In this document: positions 14,435-22,067 of the stretch, one piece after another
Layout: the number at the start of each line of letters is the position of its first letter
Position numbering within the stretch: the stretch's first letter is position 1
Source of the DNA: Amylibacter sp.
GTDB lineage: Bacteria > Pseudomonadota > Alphaproteobacteria > Rhodobacterales > Rhodobacteraceae
Reading direction: 5' to 3'
DNA: 26,111 bases
Assembly (NCBI GenBank): GCA_030625465.1
Contig: DAOUQS010000004.1
Location: 1-26,111, forward strand
Notes under the pieces: model-generated
What the model saw: the letters and a program-made list of their open reading frames with translations, nothing else
The model's database searches: none
Told to the model about the DNA's origin: nothing
Translations under genes and position numbers: made by a program

Positions 14435-15579
14435 TTGCTGCTATCCGAATAAGGGTCGGCGGCATCGCGTAATCCGTCACCGACGAACACAAAGGCCAAC
14501 ACAAGTACAATAAAGAAGATCACCGGAATGAAATACCACTGATAATTCAGCAAAACATCGGCGCTGGTCACGTTTTGCAACATCACCCCCAGCGAGTTTA
14601 CGGGGTCTTTCAAACCCAGCCCGATAAAGCTAAGGGCGGTTTCGGATAAGATCATATAAGGGAACGAGATCACCAGATCGACAATAATATAGCTGGTGAA
14701 ACTTGGTAACAGGTGGCGCCGGATAATATGTGCAGGTGTTGCACCACACAGTTGCGCGGCCAGTACATATTCCTGGTTTCGTTCCGTTAACAAGTGGGTT
14801 CGTATTCGTCGGGCAAGGGTCGGCCAGCCGATTAACCCCAAGACCATCGAGATGAAAAAGAACCTCGCCTCCGCGCTCCATGTGTCAGGGATGAAAGCGG
14901 CAAGCGCCATAAACAGCGGGATGCTGGGTATCGTTCGCACCGTATCGGTCATCATTTGCAGGCCGGAGTCTACCCAGCCGCCGTAATAACCGGCAACCCC
15001 CCCGATTGCCAAAGCCAGAACAAAGGCAATAACCACCCCGATCGTGCCCACCGCCATTGATGTGTTGATCGCGGTCAGGGTACGGGAATAAATATCCTTA
15101 CCGGTCGAGTCGGTACCGAAGATATGGATCATGCCCTTGTCGACACCAAACAAGTGTCTTTCAAATGGAATGCCCAAAAACGTGTACGGCACACCTTTGG
15201 TGAAAAACTGGACATACCTGCGACCTTCAAGGCTGGTGTCTGTTTCTGTCACCCAGCGAAAGTTGGTTTTAATCGAGCGGGTACGCTCTGTGGTGTAGAT
15301 AAACGGGCGCATTGAACATCCGTTGTCATCACAAAATGACGGGATTTGCGGTGCCCCATTCAGGTATTCCTTATCGCGCCCCGCAATGGTGGCGTCATAA
15401 GGTGTCAGGAACGGCGCGAATATCCCCGAAAGGATCAAAAAGATCAGAACCCAGGCACCGGCAAGGGCTGATTTGTTTTTCTTGAACCGCTGCCAGATCA
15501 ACTGGCCTTGCGAGGCGGTGAAATACGCCTCTTTCAGTTTTTGGTCGGCGGCGGCATCTATGTTTGTTACATCGGTCAT
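14431..15579 (-). CDS. Peptide-type ABC transporter permease (DppC family) with long periplasmic loop
   Basis: The 382-residue protein is about 80 residues longer than a standard DppC. The first transmembrane helix spans about 38-57. A periplasmic stretch of nearly 100 residues (58-154) follows and contains a C83-x4-C88 pair (CDDNGC). The permease core then begins at FGTDSTGKDIYSRTL (154-168). The later helices and the cytoplasmic EAA-type loop with GATPAHIIRRHLLP are typical. The long loop, like the one in YejE-type permeases, may contact the unusually large binding protein. The ATG at 15579 lies four bases after the DppB-type gene ends. Confidence 0.92.
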   Translation of the reverse strand: MTDVTNIDAAADQKLKEAYFTASQGQLIWQRFKKNKSALAGAWVLIFLILSGIFAPFLTPYDATIAGRDKEYLNGAPQIPSFCDDNGCSMRPFIYTTERTRSIKTNFRWVTETDTSLEGRRYVQFFTKGVPYTFLGIPFERHLFGVDKGMIHIFGTDSTGKDIYSRTLTAINTSMAVGTIGVVIAFVLALAIGGVAGYYGGWVDSGLQMMTDTVRTIPSIPLFMALAAFIPDTWSAEARFFFISMVLGLIGWPTLARRIRTHLLTERNQEYVLAAQLCGATPAHIIRRHLLPSFTSYIIVDLVISFPYMILSETALSFIGLGLKDPVNSLGVMLQNVTSADVLLNYQWYFIPVIFFIVLVLAFVFVGDGLRDAADPYSDSSK

Positions 15580-15583
15580 ATCA

Positions 15584-16588
15584 TTATCCTACAATGCTGC
15601 GGCGAACGCGTGGATCGGTAAGTGCAAGAATGATGTCGGTGATAAAGTTAATTCCGACAATACTTGCGGTCAGCAAGAAAATAATCGCACCTGCAAGCTG
15701 CTGGTCGTTCGATCGGGCCAAGGCCTCGATCAACAAGGAACCAGCTTCGGTCAGGGTCAGGATCAGCGCCACGATGGGCAGCTCGTTAAAGATACGGTTC
15801 AAATCGAACCCGAGTGAGTTGATGATCGGGCTTAACGCGTGGCGTGCAGGGTAGCGCAGCAATAGGCGGCGTCCCGATACACCGCGTGCAGCGGCGGCCG
15901 TTACATACAGTTTGCCGATTTCATCGGACATCAGGGCGCGTACTGTTTGGATCGCAAACGCGGTCGCGGACCAGCCCAGAATAAAGATCGGCAGCCAGAC
16001 GTGGCCAAGGAAATCCATGACCCGTGCATAGGACCATTCCGCATCCCGGAACTCTTTCGAAAACAACCCTGTTAAGCTGTCGCCAAAGACCACGGTTGAA
16101 AATAGCATGATCATCAGGGCCAGCAGGAAGTTCGGCAATGCCAGACCCAGATAGCTAACCAGACGCAGGCCGTTGTTCAGGAATGCATTCTTTGAAGTAG
16201 CGGCCAGAATGCCAACCGGGATTGCAATCGCGTAAGCTAAAATCAAGGCAGATAGACACAGGCCCAAGCTTAACCAGAATTTTTCACCCAGAAGCTGGCT
16301 GATATTTAAACGAAGGATACAGCTGTCACCATATTCGCCTTGGAATGCGTTGATGATCCAACTGCCCCAACGTTGAATATAAGGTCTATCAAGGCCAAGC
16401 CGGACACGTTCTGCTTGTACGTCAGCAGCGGTGATCACAGACCCTTGAGAGCTTTTGAAGGCTAGATAACGTTCGGCGCAATCGCCGGGAACCAATTCCA
16501 TCAAGGAAAAAACAATGAATGAGACAAGTACAAGCGTGAAGATTGCCAACACCGCTCGAACCACAACAAATTTGGAAAATTGCAACAT
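15584..16588 (-). CDS. Peptide-type ABC transporter permease (DppB family)
   Basis: The 334-residue protein has an N-terminal helix (about 9-31) followed by MELVPGD, a hallmark near the first helix of DppB/OppB permeases. A loop with LGLDRPYIQRWGSWI and GEYGDS comes next, then five more hydrophobic segments. The segment AAAARGVSGRRLLLRYPARHALSPIIN is the EAA-type cytoplasmic loop that docks on the ATPases. It is the second gene of the operon, separated from the binding-protein gene by a 98-base spacer holding a perfect stem-loop. Confidence 0.92.
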   Translation of the reverse strand: MLQFSKFVVVRAVLAIFTLVLVSFIVFSLMELVPGDCAERYLAFKSSQGSVITAADVQAERVRLGLDRPYIQRWGSWIINAFQGEYGDSCILRLNISQLLGEKFWLSLGLCLSALILAYAIAIPVGILAATSKNAFLNNGLRLVSYLGLALPNFLLALMIMLFSTVVFGDSLTGLFSKEFRDAEWSYARVMDFLGHVWLPIFILGWSATAFAIQTVRALMSDEIGKLYVTAAAARGVSGRRLLLRYPARHALSPIINSLGFDLNRIFNELPIVALILTLTEAGSLLIEALARSNDQQLAGAIIFLLTASIVGINFITDIILALTDPRVRRSIVG

Positions 16589-16635
16589 TGCTACTTTATT
16601 CCCCCCGTGGAATTTAGATGGCTATTTTTATTTGT

Positions 16636-16663
16636 GCCTTGGGCAATCTGAGCTGCCCAAGGC
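16636..16663 (-). repeat. Perfect intercistronic stem-loop between binding protein and permease genes
   Basis: GCCTTGGGCA (16636-16645) and TGCCCAAGGC (16654-16663) form a perfect 10-bp stem with an eight-base loop. Neither side has a T run, so it is not a classic terminator. At this place in importer operons such hairpins commonly stabilise the upstream mRNA and let the binding protein be made in excess over the membrane subunits. Confidence 0.7.
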
Positions 16664-16686
16664 TATCTTAAATCAGATGATTTAAA

Positions 16687-18729
16687 TTATTCGTCCAAGT
16701 ACCACTGTGTCGGACGGTAAGGATATGACCTGTAGTAGGCATATGACTGTGTTTGGAACTCGGTGAAGTTCTTCAGATTGTTGCTGTGATAGATCGGTGC
16801 AACCGCTTTCACAGTACCGATGAACAACAGGCTATCAACCATGGTTTTCACCATGCGTGCGCCGATTGCGTTGGATTCATCAGAGCCAGCGATTGCAGAT
16901 TGGAATGCATTGATGTCATCCATCATGTCATACACATACTGCGGTGGTTTTACGCCGGACTTGCCGTCGGTATCAACATATTCACCCCAAAGCATCGCTG
17001 AGCGCAGGTTGAAGTAGTTGTCAAACGGTGGCTGGAACAATTCTGAAACACCCAAGATAACAGCAAGTGGCTGACCTTTGGCGTACATTGTTACGTCCAG
17101 TTGGTTTGAAGACATGGCAGAGCGGAATTCATCCGTTGTCACTTCTTTAACCGTGCTGTCAATGCCAACATCTTTCCAGTTTTGACCAACCAGTTCGACC
17201 AGCTTTACCGAAATTGCCTGTGTTGCCACTTGCAAGTTCAGCACCAGTGCTTCACCGTTTGGCATTTCGCGCATGCCGTCACCATTGGTGTCTTTCATGC
17301 CCATTTCGTCCAACAACTTGTTGGCCAGATCAGCATCAAACTGTGCAAAGCTTTGCTCGACTTCGCCGCTTACAAAACCAGGTGTTGGCGAGAAGCCAGT
17401 GTACTGTTGTGGACGCCCGAGGCCGAAATAAACAACTTCGTTGATTTCGTCACGGTTGATCGCAACAGACATCGCTTGACGGAAACGCAGATCACCGAAA
17501 ACTTTACGTTTTTCCATGTTCTCTGAGGTCACGTTGAATGCGAATGTTGCCAAAGCGATTTCAGGTTTCAGATCAACACTAAAGTTGCCTTTTTCCTGGT
17601 TTTCCATCAACAATGGCGCGTAATCAAGGTTCAGTGCTTGTGATTTATAATCAACTTCTGAGTTGACCAGTTTCAACAAGCGCACTTCGCTTTCACCCAC
17701 AAACAATTCATCTTGCTCGTTGATATATGGCAATTGGTTGCCCGCAGTATCAACTTGGAAGAAATACGGATTGGCAACCAGATGGCGGCCTTCTGTGCTT
17801 TCAGCGATGATGATGTGGCTTTCCAGTGTCGGCACAGTGTGTGCAGGCAGGCCGTCCAGTTTGTCCATGCTGTTCAGCATAGGTGTCGCTGTGTCCATCC
17901 AGTCCGAGTTACCATAGTAAGCGGAGATTGCGGCATAACCGTTTTCATAACCGATCGCCTGTGCATTTGCATCTGCATTTGCATCTACAGACGGGTGATA
18001 TTTACCCAAGAAGTGCATTGGTTGGAAGCCTTGCGCATAGTGGTTGGCAAAGTGTGACAACAGACCGGGTTTAGGGGACGGCAAGTTGAATTGAACGGTT
18101 TGTGCGTCAACAACGACAATGTCCATTTTTTCACCGGCAACCAAAACATAATCTTTTGGTTTTTCACGTACATTGCTGTCAACCGCTAGGTTGTCATACC
18201 AGAATTTTACGTCACGGGCACCAAATGGCGCGCCATCTGACCATTTGTGGCCTTTACGCAGGTGAAAAGTCAGCTGTGTAAAATCAGCATTCCATTCCCA
18301 GCTTTTGGCAACGTTTGGTACAATGGTTGTCAAATCGTCTGAGTAACGCACAAGGTTTACGTGGCGCACTGACATAAAGTCGGATGTGCCGGATTCGGTT
18401 GCGTTTGAAAGCGCATCCAATGTGCCGCCGTATGTACCGATAGAGTCATAAGGTGTCAGGATCAGAGGCTCTGATGGTATACGATCGGCAAGTGCCGGTA
18501 GTGGGCCATTGCCGTGAATGCGTGCATTCAATGCTTCTGCTGCAGGGTTAGCCGCAAATTCCATTGTGCAGTTACCCAAGGATTCGTACTCGGCAAGTTC
18601 AAATACTTGTGGATAAGCGCCGCGTGCGACGCCCGCCATGTCCGCGACCGTCGCTGCCGGGCACGTGCCGGCAACGGCAGCGCTCGTCAGTGTCAGAAAC
18701 GCGACACCTGATAAGGTTAGTGTTTTCAT
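16687..18729 (-). CDS. Extracellular solute-binding protein, family 5 (peptide/nickel type)
   Basis: The 680-residue protein has a Sec signal peptide (MKTLTLSGVAFLTLTSAAVA, cleavage near residue 20). The family 5 binding-protein domain is recognisable from PNVAKSWEWNADFTQLTFHLRKGHKWSDGAPFGARDVKFWYD and from FRQAMSVAINRDEINEVVYFG. It is larger than most peptide binders (about 500-600 residues) and has an extra N-terminal segment of about 85 residues. The substrate is not predictable from sequence; peptides, opines, sugars and other solutes are all known for this family. It heads the operon, with GGGAG upstream of its ATG and direct repeats in the promoter region at 18850-18871. Confidence 0.92.
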   Translation of the reverse strand: MKTLTLSGVAFLTLTSAAVAGTCPAATVADMAGVARGAYPQVFELAEYESLGNCTMEFAANPAAEALNARIHGNGPLPALADRIPSEPLILTPYDSIGTYGGTLDALSNATESGTSDFMSVRHVNLVRYSDDLTTIVPNVAKSWEWNADFTQLTFHLRKGHKWSDGAPFGARDVKFWYDNLAVDSNVREKPKDYVLVAGEKMDIVVVDAQTVQFNLPSPKPGLLSHFANHYAQGFQPMHFLGKYHPSVDANADANAQAIGYENGYAAISAYYGNSDWMDTATPMLNSMDKLDGLPAHTVPTLESHIIIAESTEGRHLVANPYFFQVDTAGNQLPYINEQDELFVGESEVRLLKLVNSEVDYKSQALNLDYAPLLMENQEKGNFSVDLKPEIALATFAFNVTSENMEKRKVFGDLRFRQAMSVAINRDEINEVVYFGLGRPQQYTGFSPTPGFVSGEVEQSFAQFDADLANKLLDEMGMKDTNGDGMREMPNGEALVLNLQVATQAISVKLVELVGQNWKDVGIDSTVKEVTTDEFRSAMSSNQLDVTMYAKGQPLAVILGVSELFQPPFDNYFNLRSAMLWGEYVDTDGKSGVKPPQYVYDMMDDINAFQSAIAGSDESNAIGARMVKTMVDSLLFIGTVKAVAPIYHSNNLKNFTEFQTQSYAYYRSYPYRPTQWYLDE

Positions 18730-18828
18730 TATATATTCTCCCAGTTGTTATTCCAATGTTTTTTAAAGCCAGACTGAAACCAGCCCGCGTGCTATTAAGG
18801 TCGATAGCATCCATTTATTATGGAATCA

Positions 18829-18871
18829 GTTATACTAAGCCACATTACAGTTTTGTAACGGTTTTGTAATG
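18829..18871 (-). promoter_or_regulatory. Putative promoter and direct-repeat site of the ABC importer operon
   Basis: On the minus strand a TTACAA -35-like hexamer (18853-18858) and TATAAC (18829-18834) are 18 bases apart and about 100 bases before the binding-protein ATG. Overlapping the -35 region are two tandem 11-base repeats, GTTTTGTAACG (18850-18860) and GTTTTGTAATG (18861-18871). An inverted repeat, ACATTACA (18842-18849) with TGTAATGT (18865-18872), is also present. Tandem 11-base repeats are the spacing used by OmpR/PhoB-type response regulators, but the regulator cannot be named. Confidence 0.4.
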
Positions 18872-19016
18872 TCAGATATTCTCTCCCTCAAACAAGCGTC
18901 ACATGTAAATGCGAACGACTGATTGAAGAAGATTGAACAAGAGTCTTTGAACTGTCAATAAATTTTCACTGTATTTCACGATCTAGGCGCAAGTTATATC
19001 AGTGACATTCCCCGCC

Positions 19017-20063
19017 TTAAGGCCACTCTAGCAGCACCTTTCCGCTTGACCCGGATTTCATTGTTTTGAATGCATCCTCGAATTTTTCTGCGGGAAACCG
19101 GTGTGTGATAATTGCACTTATATCCAGCCCGTTTTGCAGCATCGCCAGCATTTTATACCATGTTTCGAATATTTCACGGCCATAAACGCCCTTGATTGTG
19201 ATTGATTTCAACACAATACGCGACCAATCCACCATTGATTTTCCAGGTGGAATGCCCAGCATCGCGATCCGTCCGCCCATCACAATCGTGTCAACCATTT
19301 GATCAAAAGCAACGGATGAGCCGCTCATTTCTAACCCAACGTCAAATCCCTCGATTATGCCCAGGGCGGTTTTAACCTCATTCAAATCGGTTGTTTGGAC
19401 ATTCACGGTCGTTACATCGGCCACTCGATTCGCCAGACCCAGTCGATCCTGATTGATATCCGTGATCACCACGTGGCGCGCGCCAATATGTTTTGCAACG
19501 GCGGCGGCCATGATCCCGATGGGGCCGGCCCCTGTGATCAAAACATCCTCACCGACCAGATCGAACGAAAGGGCGGTATGAACCGCGTTGCCCAGCGGAT
19601 CAAGAATGGCACCGATGTCGTCGCTGATATTGTCGGGCAGGGGAACCACATTAAATGCAGGCAGGCGCAAAAACTGCGCAAAAGCCCCCGGTTCATTGAC
19701 CCCGATGCCACGTGTTTCAGGATCAAGATGAAACTTGCCTGCGCGGCTGGCCCGACTGGTCTTGCCGATCAGATGGCCCTCGCCGGAAACCCGTTGTCCA
19801 ATGGACAGATCATCAACATTGGCGCCCATCTCGACAATAACACCGGCAAATTCATGCCCGGTGATCAGCGGCACCGGCACGGTTTTTTGCGACCATTCAT
19901 CCCAGTTCCAGATGTGGATATCTGTGCCGCAAATGCCGGTCTTGTTGATCTTGATCAGCACGTCATCAGCGCCAATTTCGGGCACAGGTTCGCGTTGCAT
20001 CCACAAACCTTCCTCGGCTTTGGCTTTAACCAGTGCTTTCATGCCGTTGGATTTCTGTGTCAT
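19017..20063 (-). CDS. tdh: L-threonine 3-dehydrogenase lacking structural-zinc cysteines
   Basis: Tdh oxidises L-threonine with NAD+ to 2-amino-3-ketobutyrate, which Kbl (encoded just upstream) cleaves to glycine and acetyl-CoA. The 348-residue medium-chain dehydrogenase has catalytic-zinc ligands C45 ([11 protein letters not shown]) and H70-E71 (TGHEFAG), and a Rossmann GAGPIG (178-183). In E. coli Tdh four cysteines after GEGH bind a structural zinc. Here the aligned positions are G100, S103, S106 and D114 ([16 protein letters not shown], then KFHLD), so that site is absent. The ATG at 20063 overlaps the kbl stop as ATGA, which supports this start over the later Met8. Confidence 0.95.
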   Translation of the reverse strand: MTQKSNGMKALVKAKAEEGLWMQREPVPEIGADDVLIKINKTGICGTDIHIWNWDEWSQKTVPVPLITGHEFAGVIVEMGANVDDLSIGQRVSGEGHLIGKTSRASRAGKFHLDPETRGIGVNEPGAFAQFLRLPAFNVVPLPDNISDDIGAILDPLGNAVHTALSFDLVGEDVLITGAGPIGIMAAAVAKHIGARHVVITDINQDRLGLANRVADVTTVNVQTTDLNEVKTALGIIEGFDVGLEMSGSSVAFDQMVDTIVMGGRIAMLGIPPGKSMVDWSRIVLKSITIKGVYGREIFETWYKMLAMLQNGLDISAIITHRFPAEKFEDAFKTMKSGSSGKVLLEWP

Positions 20064-21268
20064 TTGATCACCCCGACGGATTTGCCAACTTTTTCAAAGG
20101 CGCTTAGCGCAAATTCAAGGTCATCCCGACACAGGGCTGCATTCATTTGCGTACGAATGCGCGCCAACCCTTTGGGCACAACAGGAAAGAAAAATCCGGC
20201 CACGAAAACCCCTTCATCAAATAACTGTGTCGCCATTTCTTGCGCTAATTGTGCCTCGCCCAGCATGACAGGCACAATCGGGTGTTCTCCGGGCACCAGA
20301 TCAAACCCCAACGCATCCAGACCCGCCCGCCAGAACGCGGTGTTTTCAAACAGCTTGGCACGCAGATCATCGCTTTCGCGCACCAGATCTATGGCCTCTA
20401 ATCCGGCGGCAACGATGGCAGGGGGAAGCGAGTTTGAAAACAGATAGGGCCGGGCCCGTTGCCGTAGCAGGTCAATAACAGGTTGCGGCCCCGCGATATA
20501 ACCGCCGATGGCACCACCCAAAGCCTTGCCAAGTGTCCCCGTTACAATATCGACCCCGTCGACCACATCAAAATGCGCAGGCGTGCCGCGCCCTTGTGGC
20601 CCCATGAACCCCGTTGCGTGGCAATCGTCGACCATGACAATCGCGCCATAACGCTTCGCCAGTGCGGTAATTTCAGGCAGTTTCGCCAGATGCCCGTCCA
20701 TCGAAAACACACCATCGGTGGCAATCATGATAAACCGCGCACCCGCGTCCTTAGCTTCAATCAGCCGCGCTTCCAATTCGGCCATGTCAGAGTTGGCATA
20801 ACGATACCGTTTGGCTTTGCACAAGCGAATGCCGTCAATGATCGAGGCGTGATTTAGCGCATCCGAAATAATCGCATCCTCAGCCGTCAGCAACGGTTCA
20901 AACAAACCGCCGTTGGCGTCAAAACATGCAGCAAACAATATAGCATCATCTTTGCCAAGGAATGCGGCCAGCTTTTCCTCTAGCGTGCGGTGCAAATCCT
21001 GCGTGCCACAAATGAAACGCACACTTGCCATCCCGAAACCATGCGCATCAAACGCATCAATCGCGGCTTTAATCAGGCGCGGATGATTGGCCAGCCCAAG
21101 GTAGTTATTGGCACACAGATTGACCACACGCTTATGCTGCCTGCCTTCATGCCGGACATCAATCCGCCCCGCCTGAGGCGAGGTTATTTGCCGTTCGTGT
21201 TTATAAAGTCCCGCACGTTCAATCTCGTGTAAACTGTCGGAAATGTGATTTAGAAATGCAGTTGTCAT
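20060..21268 (-). CDS. kbl: 2-amino-3-ketobutyrate CoA ligase (glycine C-acetyltransferase)
   Basis: Kbl is a PLP enzyme of the alpha-oxoamine synthase family. It cleaves 2-amino-3-ketobutyrate with CoA to glycine and acetyl-CoA. The 402-residue protein has the expected [10 protein letters not shown] (54-63), [12 protein letters not shown] (135-146), [15 protein letters not shown] (214-228) and the PLP-binding lysine K248 in [11 protein letters not shown]. The length matches E. coli Kbl closely. It is followed by tdh with a four-base overlap and preceded by a repeat-rich 97-base gap and a XRE-cupin regulator gene on the same strand. Confidence 0.96.
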   Translation of the reverse strand: MTTAFLNHISDSLHEIERAGLYKHERQITSPQAGRIDVRHEGRQHKRVVNLCANNYLGLANHPRLIKAAIDAFDAHGFGMASVRFICGTQDLHRTLEEKLAAFLGKDDAILFAACFDANGGLFEPLLTAEDAIISDALNHASIIDGIRLCKAKRYRYANSDMAELEARLIEAKDAGARFIMIATDGVFSMDGHLAKLPEITALAKRYGAIVMVDDCHATGFMGPQGRGTPAHFDVVDGVDIVTGTLGKALGGAIGGYIAGPQPVIDLLRQRARPYLFSNSLPPAIVAAGLEAIDLVRESDDLRAKLFENTAFWRAGLDALGFDLVPGEHPIVPVMLGEAQLAQEMATQLFDEGVFVAGFFFPVVPKGLARIRTQMNAALCRDDLEFALSAFEKVGKSVGVIK

Positions 21269-21290
21269 GGCAGAATCCTTGCGCTTTATT

Positions 21291-21324
21291 CCAGTATTTC
21301 CGCCCAGTATTCCGCTTTTGCGGA
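21291..21324. repeat. Tandem near-repeats and small inverted repeat upstream of kbl
   Basis: CCAGTATTTCCGC (21291-21303) is followed at once by CCAGTATTCCGC (21304-21315). The second copy runs into the inverted repeat TCCGC-TTTT-GCGGA (21311-21324). The cluster is 23-56 bases upstream of the kbl start and is a candidate operator for the neighbouring XRE-cupin regulator. Confidence 0.5.
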
Positions 21325-21348
21325 TTTAGTCAATATATAAGATATATA

Positions 21349-21364
21349 ATCCTATATATAGGAT
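21349..21364. repeat. 16-bp perfect palindrome between the regulator gene and kbl
   Basis: ATCCTATATATAGGAT is a perfect palindrome. It ends one base before the stop codon of the XRE-cupin gene and lies about 80 bases upstream of kbl, next to further AT-rich sequence (ATATATAAGATATATA). It may be a promoter-region operator; its AT-rich core could also arise by chance. Confidence 0.45.
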
Positions 21365-21365
21365 A

Positions 21366-21932
21366 TTAAGAGTTATAAACAATTAGCAATGCTTTGGCGG
21401 GCGTATTTGCGGCCTTTATAGCATGATTACAGTCGGCGGCATAACGCACGGTATCGCCCGCATTCAGATCAACATCCTCTTTCCCGGCGGTAACCGTCAT
21501 TGACCCTTCCAGAACCGTTAACAATTCGCGGCACCCCATACTGTGCGGCTCGCTGACCAGCGCACCATTGGCCGCCAGCTGAATTTCATAAACTTCCAGC
21601 TCGCCGGCGTGATCGGGGGGGCTAAGAATGCGGATCCGACACCCTTCGCCCTGGCTGTCAATCGTCGGGGTGCGGTTTGCGCGCATCACATCCTTGATCG
21701 TGTTATCAGCACTTTCGTCATCCAGAAGCCCCGCAAAATCCACTTGCAGTGCGCGCGTCAAATTCCAAAGCGTTGCAACTGTCGGGCTGCTTTCGCCGCG
21801 TTCGATCTGCGATAGCATGGAACGTGAAACACCGGATAGCTTGGCCATCGCCTCTAGGCTTAAATCTTTGCTCTTGCGCGCTTTGCGCAACCGGTTTGCC
21901 AGCCTTTCGGCGATATTATTTTCTGAATTCAT
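21366..21932 (-). CDS. XRE-family regulator with C-terminal cupin domain
   Basis: The 188-residue protein has an N-terminal lambda-repressor-like helix-turn-helix (about 9-63, with LSLEAMAKLSGVSRSMLSQIERGESSPTV) and a C-terminal cupin domain (about 108-186, with GCRELLTVLEGSMTV and LNAGDTVRYAADCNHAI). Such XRE-cupin regulators usually control nearby amino-acid or amine metabolism, with the cupin as effector sensor. It lies directly upstream of kbl-tdh on the same strand, so control of threonine catabolism is a reasonable inference. The frame is open for 56 more codons upstream, but ATG 21932 fits family N-termini. No clear ribosome binding site is seen. Confidence 0.88.
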   Translation of the reverse strand: MNSENNIAERLANRLRKARKSKDLSLEAMAKLSGVSRSMLSQIERGESSPTVATLWNLTRALQVDFAGLLDDESADNTIKDVMRANRTPTIDSQGEGCRIRILSPPDHAGELEVYEIQLAANGALVSEPHSMGCRELLTVLEGSMTVTAGKEDVDLNAGDTVRYAADCNHAIKAANTPAKALLIVYNS

Positions 21933-21936
21933 GCAA

Positions 21937-22000
21937 TGACAGTGCTGAATAGTCATTATTCTGTCAACGCCCGATTGATTTTTGATTAAGTTATTTAATC
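21937..22000. repeat. Inverted repeats in the divergent XRE-cupin/copA promoter region
   Basis: Three small dyads occur: TGACAG (21937-21942) with CTGTCA (21961-21966); GAATA (21947-21951) with TATTC (21957-21961); and GATTAA (21984-21989) with TTAATC (21995-22000). A minus-strand TTGACA (21962-21967) could be the -35 of the regulator gene. These are candidate autoregulatory sites for the XRE-cupin protein and are separate from the copper-responsive site at 22003-22033. Confidence 0.35.
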
Positions 22001-22002
22001 GC

Positions 22003-22033
22003 TTGACCTTCCAGTTACTGGAAGGCTTATTTG
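22003..22033 (+). promoter_or_regulatory. CueR/MerR-type copper-responsive promoter of copA
   Basis: TTGACC (-35, 22003-22008) and TATTTG (-10, 22028-22033) are separated by 19 bases, the over-long spacing typical of MerR-family promoters. The spacer region holds CCTTCCAGTTACTGGAAGG (22007-22025), a perfect dyad with 9-bp arms around one base. It closely follows the known CueR operator pattern ACCTTCC...GGAAGG. It predicts Cu(I)-induced transcription of the ATPase gene that starts about 35 bases downstream. Confidence 0.88.
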
Positions 22034-22067
22034 GTAAGTTGAAGTTAAAATTATCAATCGAGTGAAG

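Noticed and set aside
17955..17995. Short repetitive GCATTTGC-type stretch inside the binding-protein gene as a functional repeat
   Set aside because: It is a local codon repeat encoding Asp/Ala (DANADANAQA) within an intact coding region. It is too short and isolated to be an array or element.
19395..20447. Long plus-strand frame opposite tdh/kbl (about 350 codons)
   Set aside because: It spans two well-supported minus-strand genes. The His/Cys/Asn-rich translation is typical of an antisense shadow.
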